A stretch of DNA of 64,000 nucleotides, taken from JBBPZA01 sp963797015. Its GTDB lineage: Bacteria > Actinomycetota > Thermoleophilia > Solirubrobacterales > Solirubrobacteraceae. The stretch spans positions 310,001 through 374,000 of the forward strand of contig CAWCNV010000003.1 of assembly GCA_963797015.1 (NCBI GenBank), in the 5' to 3' direction. A model generated the notes under the pieces. That model searched no databases and had not been told where the DNA came from. It worked only from the letters and a program-made list of their open reading frames with translations. Positions 63,566 through 64,000 of this stretch are shown in pieces (the first letter of the stretch is position 1; the number at the start of each line of letters is the position of its first letter). Made by a program: the position numbers and the translations under genes.

Positions 63566-64000
63566 GTGCCCGAGTTGCCAGAGGTCGAGATCACCGCGCG
63601 GCGTCTGGGCGCGGCCGTGGCCGGCGCGCGCGTCGAGTCGGCGCTCGCGCCCGGGGTCAACGCGCTGCGTTCCTTCGACCCCCCGCTGCAGGCGCTCGAG
63701 GGCGCCGCGCTGATTGGGGTACGCCGGCGCGGCAAGATGCTCGTCGTCGACGCCGAGGGCGGCCTCTCGGCGCTCGTCCACCTGATGTCGGCCGGCCGCC
63801 TGCAGCTCTTCGACAAGCGCGCGAGCCTGCGCGACCGCAGCTCGCGCCTGCTGCTGCGGCTCGACGACGGGCGCGAGCTGCGGCTGCGCGAGTTCGGCAC
63901 CAAGCAGGCGGCGTGGGTGAAGCTCACGCGGACCGACGCGCTCGAGGACGAAGAGGTGCTCGCGACCCTCGGTCCCGAGGCATGGCCCGACCCGCCGCCG
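63566..64000 (+). CDS. mutM: Formamidopyrimidine-DNA glycosylase, partial
   Basis: The first 145 residues of an Fpg/Nei-family DNA glycosylase; the gene runs off the right edge, so the helix-two-turn-helix and zinc finger are not seen. The N-terminus (M)PELPEVEITARRL gives the catalytic Pro and Glu after Met removal. RRRGKMLVVDAEG holds the conserved Lys, and LVHLMSAGRLQLF the DNA-contact strand (usually HLGMTGR). It excises oxidised purines and nicks the strand. The GTG at 63566 is certain from the PELPE start; TACGGT (63554-63559) ends 6 bp upstream. Confidence 0.93.
   Translation, partial: MPELPEVEITARRLGAAVAGARVESALAPGVNALRSFDPPLQALEGAALIGVRRRGKMLVVDAEGGLSALVHLMSAGRLQLFDKRASLRDRSSRLLLRLDDGRELRLREFGTKQAAWVKLTRTDALEDEEVLATLGPEAWPDPPP

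Overview
The window is about 64 kb of very GC-rich DNA, densely coded on both strands with short intergenic gaps. Gene content and style point to an actinobacterium: GTG and TTG starts are common, DrrAB-type exporters and an AfsR/SARP-like regulator are present, as are a WS/DGAT acyltransferase, MpaB/DUF2236 and DUF2855 proteins, and several metallo-beta-lactamase-fold (MBL) hydrolases. The particular mix suggests class Thermoleophilia (Solirubrobacterales-like), but that is inference. I saw no rRNA, tRNA or CRISPR array. The window cuts a gene at each end: an acyl-CoA synthetase on the left and mutM on the right.

Layout. 1-7.3 kb: acyl-CoA synthetase, Ppx/GppA phosphatase, a VOC protein, an MBL hydrolase, a desaturase/cyclopropane-synthase-like lipid pair and an ABC1 kinase. 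7.3-15.5 kb: pyruvate kinase with a coupled glyoxalase-like gene, a DUF4242-like protein, M29 aminopeptidase, a SnoaL-MBL fusion, a second MBL protein, MetF and a YgjP-like metallopeptidase. 15.5-24.1 kb: a GGDEF/EAL protein, citrate synthase, dCTP deaminase, an MFS exporter, a SnoaL gene fused to a thioesterase remnant, and DUF2855. 24.1-25.5 kb: an IS110-family element with a structured leader. 25.5-29.8 kb: a tightly coupled operon of a PrsW-like zinc-ribbon membrane protein, a double-FHA membrane protein and a secreted S53 peptidase. 29.8-33.8 kb: a DHFR-like reductase, a secreted phosphoesterase, DUF2236 and a GAF-GGDEF protein. 33.8-41.9 kb: a DrrAB-type ABC exporter divergent from marR and a WS/DGAT gene, then a large AfsR-like regulator. 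42-49.3 kb: MFS, cupin, a frameshifted LCAT-like lipase, a cNMP-binding protein, a PfkB kinase and a beta-propeller phosphoesterase. 49.5-57.6 kb: amidase, acyl-CoA dehydrogenase, quinone oxidoreductase, DEAD-box helicase, a UDG remnant, cyclophilin and a SpoIIE-type phosphatase. 57.7-64 kb: aldehyde dehydrogenase, an EamA transporter, a PQQ-type sugar dehydrogenase, SixA and mutM.

Gene expression. About twenty genes have a TANNNT hexamer ending 6-9 bases before the start codon and no Shine-Dalgarno sequence, as expected for leaderless transcripts. A smaller set (for example 9675 minus, 12404 minus, 43281 plus) has a clear AGGAGG-type site. I used this pattern to choose several starts.

Most notable: (i) the IS110 leader folds as a 5' hairpin plus two larger stem-loop domains, the layout of a bridge RNA; (ii) the 65-bp drr/marR intergenic region carries two back-to-back leaderless promoters whose -35 boxes both lie inside one 13-bp palindrome; (iii) the PrsW-like/FHA/S53 operon looks like an undescribed envelope signalling or proteolysis unit. 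Several gene remnants and indel-broken genes are also present.
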